A stretch of 19,216 nucleotides of DNA from Thermomucor indicae-seudaticae (taxonomy: Eukaryota > Mucoromycota > Mucoromycetes > Mucorales > Lichtheimiaceae). This document shows, in pieces, positions 18,152 to 19,216 of the stretch. The DNA lies in assembly GCA_000787465.1 (NCBI GenBank), contig JSYX01000650.1, forward strand, positions 1 to 19,216. The letters run 5' to 3'. Position numbers and translations under genes: made by a program. Every line of letters starts with the position of its first letter. Within the stretch, counting starts at the first letter, position 1. The notes beneath the pieces are model-generated. The model made no database searches. It was given only the letters and a program-made list of their open reading frames with translations, and was not told the DNA's origin.

Positions 18152-18992
18152 CCCCCATTCTATAGACAAACACAAAAAGGAGCATTGAAAAGTATATACT
18201 AGCATTTATTCACTCTGTAAATTCGTTTTTTTATCCTACACATTTGTTCTGCAACGTATAAAGCTTGGCCACCCTTTTCTTTTCTCTCAAATCAATTTGG
18301 TTACGTATTACGTGCAAAGGTGTTCGATTGCGGAGGATCGTTCATGATAAAACTGAGGTGACGTGGAAGACTTTCCCTGAAGCATTGCTGTCAAGGGTCT
18401 GCTACAGAAAAGAGAAAGTGTAATCCTCCATCGTGAGAACCTTTTCGTTATTGCTGATAGTTACCAGTCTCTAGCATTCAAAAAGGCACTCCTCTTATGC
18501 AATTTTCATCATATTTAAACAGAGTATTCGAAGAGCCAATCATAATTTGCAATCGCTTTGAAATAAACCAGTGATAAAACCTTTTCTGCCAAGACTATTT
18601 TCGCTATATGATGTACTTCAGTGTCTGTGGCCTCTTCCATTGGCATAACAGCGCACAGAAAGTTTCACAAAGTTGCTCCACAAAGACGTAAGTGTGTTCG
18701 TTGTCGGTAGAACCAAACAACATGCTCATGGGTTTGGCCGGCGAAACGCCGACCTACGATGCCCGCCCGTTCGCCAAAGCCTTATTCTTCTTCGTCGACG
18801 CGGCCGAGCCAAGTGCAACGATCCCTGAAAGATCGGTGTCGTCACCAACGAGACGACATTCCAGCACGGCACAATGCAGAAGCAGCGCCAAGATCGGGAA
18901 AGCGCAGAACAGGGACTCGCGCTGCACACTGGACACGCGGAGCAGATCCAAACAGCGTTTCCCAAGAAGAAAAGGAAACATGATTTGCCCGC

Positions 18993-19051
18993 AAACCCGC
19001 GAATGGTAGGTTCGCCGCCATGATACGATAGTCGTAGGAGGGACCAGGCAA
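18993..19051 (+). repeat. 59-bp perfect direct repeat, copy 1
   Basis: It runs from AAACCCGCGAATGG to GGGACCAGGCAA and is identical, base for base, to 19158-19216, with start-to-start spacing of 165. It contains two inverted repeats: GCGAA/TTCGC (18999-19015) and TACGA/TCGTA (19024-19036). Confidence 0.9.
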
Positions 19052-19157
19052 GAATATCGCCAAGCATGTCTGCAATCCCGGGAGCCGACGCTTTTGCTGG
19101 TGCGCCCCATCAGCAAAACAATACAAAGGCGCTGTCAGCATGTATGGGCAGGCCAGT

Positions 19158-19216
19158 AAACCCGCGAATGGTAGGTTCGCCGCCATGATACGATAGTCGT
19201 AGGAGGGACCAGGCAA
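19158..19216 (+). repeat. 59-bp perfect direct repeat, copy 2, reaching the window end
   Basis: Identical to 18993-19051. The window stops inside or exactly at the end of the match, so the true repeat may be longer. The sequence before it differs from that before copy 1, so its left boundary is real. Confidence 0.9.

Larger units (their letters stand above)
18152..19216. other. Terminal region without a convincing gene, hairpin-rich towards the end
   Basis: It follows the methyltransferase. The first half, 18152-18690, is AT-rich and non-coding apart from a 43-codon minus-strand frame at 18646-18515 discussed under findings. From about 18730 the composition becomes GC-richer, with hairpins CGGCG/CGCCG (18739-18751) and TTTTGCTG/CAGCAAAA (19092-19118) and the 59-bp repeat. 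Several overlapping frames are open here on both strands, which is what GC-rich repeats produce by chance. None shows family motifs. Confidence 0.5.

Noticed and set aside
18320..18335. GTGTTCGATTGCGG, resembling a tRNA T-loop or B-box
   Set aside because: No A-box at the right distance and no acceptor or anticodon stem could be folded around it.
18692..19216. Several overlapping open frames on both strands near the window end
   Set aside because: Multiple frames are open at once in GC-richer repeat DNA, none with a recognisable motif or splice-consistent neighbour.

Overview
The window is nuclear DNA from a fungus, most likely an early-diverging (zygomycete, Mucoromycota-type) lineage. The reasons are short spliceosomal introns (about 52-84 nt) in nearly every gene, branch-point motifs of the CTGAC/CTGAT/ACTAAT kind 15-30 nt before the acceptors, a fungal translation elongation factor 1-alpha gene, a low-complexity regulator-like protein ending in a domain I recall from Mucoromycota (DUF8032), and clear relatives of animal GTPBP1/2 and DHX33, which I believe are missing from baker's yeast. 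The lineage call is inference; no rRNA or organellar marker is present.

Layout. Bases 1-5589 are all on the minus strand: the 5' part of the eEF1A gene (TEF1, running off the left edge), a single-HKD phospholipase D/nuclease of the PLD6/Zucchini type, about 1.8 kb with no supportable gene, then an EBP1/PA2G4-like pseudo-aminopeptidase. A shared 0.66 kb upstream region leads into three plus-strand genes: a GTPBP1/2-type GTPase, the ribosome biogenesis factor NOP16, and the DUF8032 protein. A convergent region with a CT-rich imperfect tandem duplication follows. Next are two minus-strand genes, a DHX33-like DEAH helicase and a microsomal cytochrome P450, only 75 bp apart. The P450 is divergent, over 154 bp, from a plus-strand intronless SpoU-family rRNA methyltransferase. 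The last kilobase has no convincing gene but carries a perfect 59-bp direct repeat whose second copy coincides with the window end, among several short hairpins.

The exon models were assembled by hand from splice motifs, reading phase and remembered family conservation. All full-length models close in frame: PLD 349 aa, EBP1 370 aa, GTPase 584 aa, NOP16 218 aa, DUF8032 426 aa, helicase 669 aa, P450 518 aa, methyltransferase 311 aa. Six of the nine genes belong to translation or ribosome and rRNA biology (eEF1A, EBP1, GTPBP, NOP16, DHX33, SpoU methyltransferase). This may be coincidence. I see no operon-like or secondary-metabolite cluster logic; the P450 stands alone.

The most interesting observations are a GC-AG intron in the PLD gene, repeated purine-rich 'AAAG' 3' splice sites in otherwise well-aligned genes, a GTPBP-type GTPase with an altered P-loop, and the terminal hairpin-bearing repeat. 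I did not find a clearly new multi-gene system.
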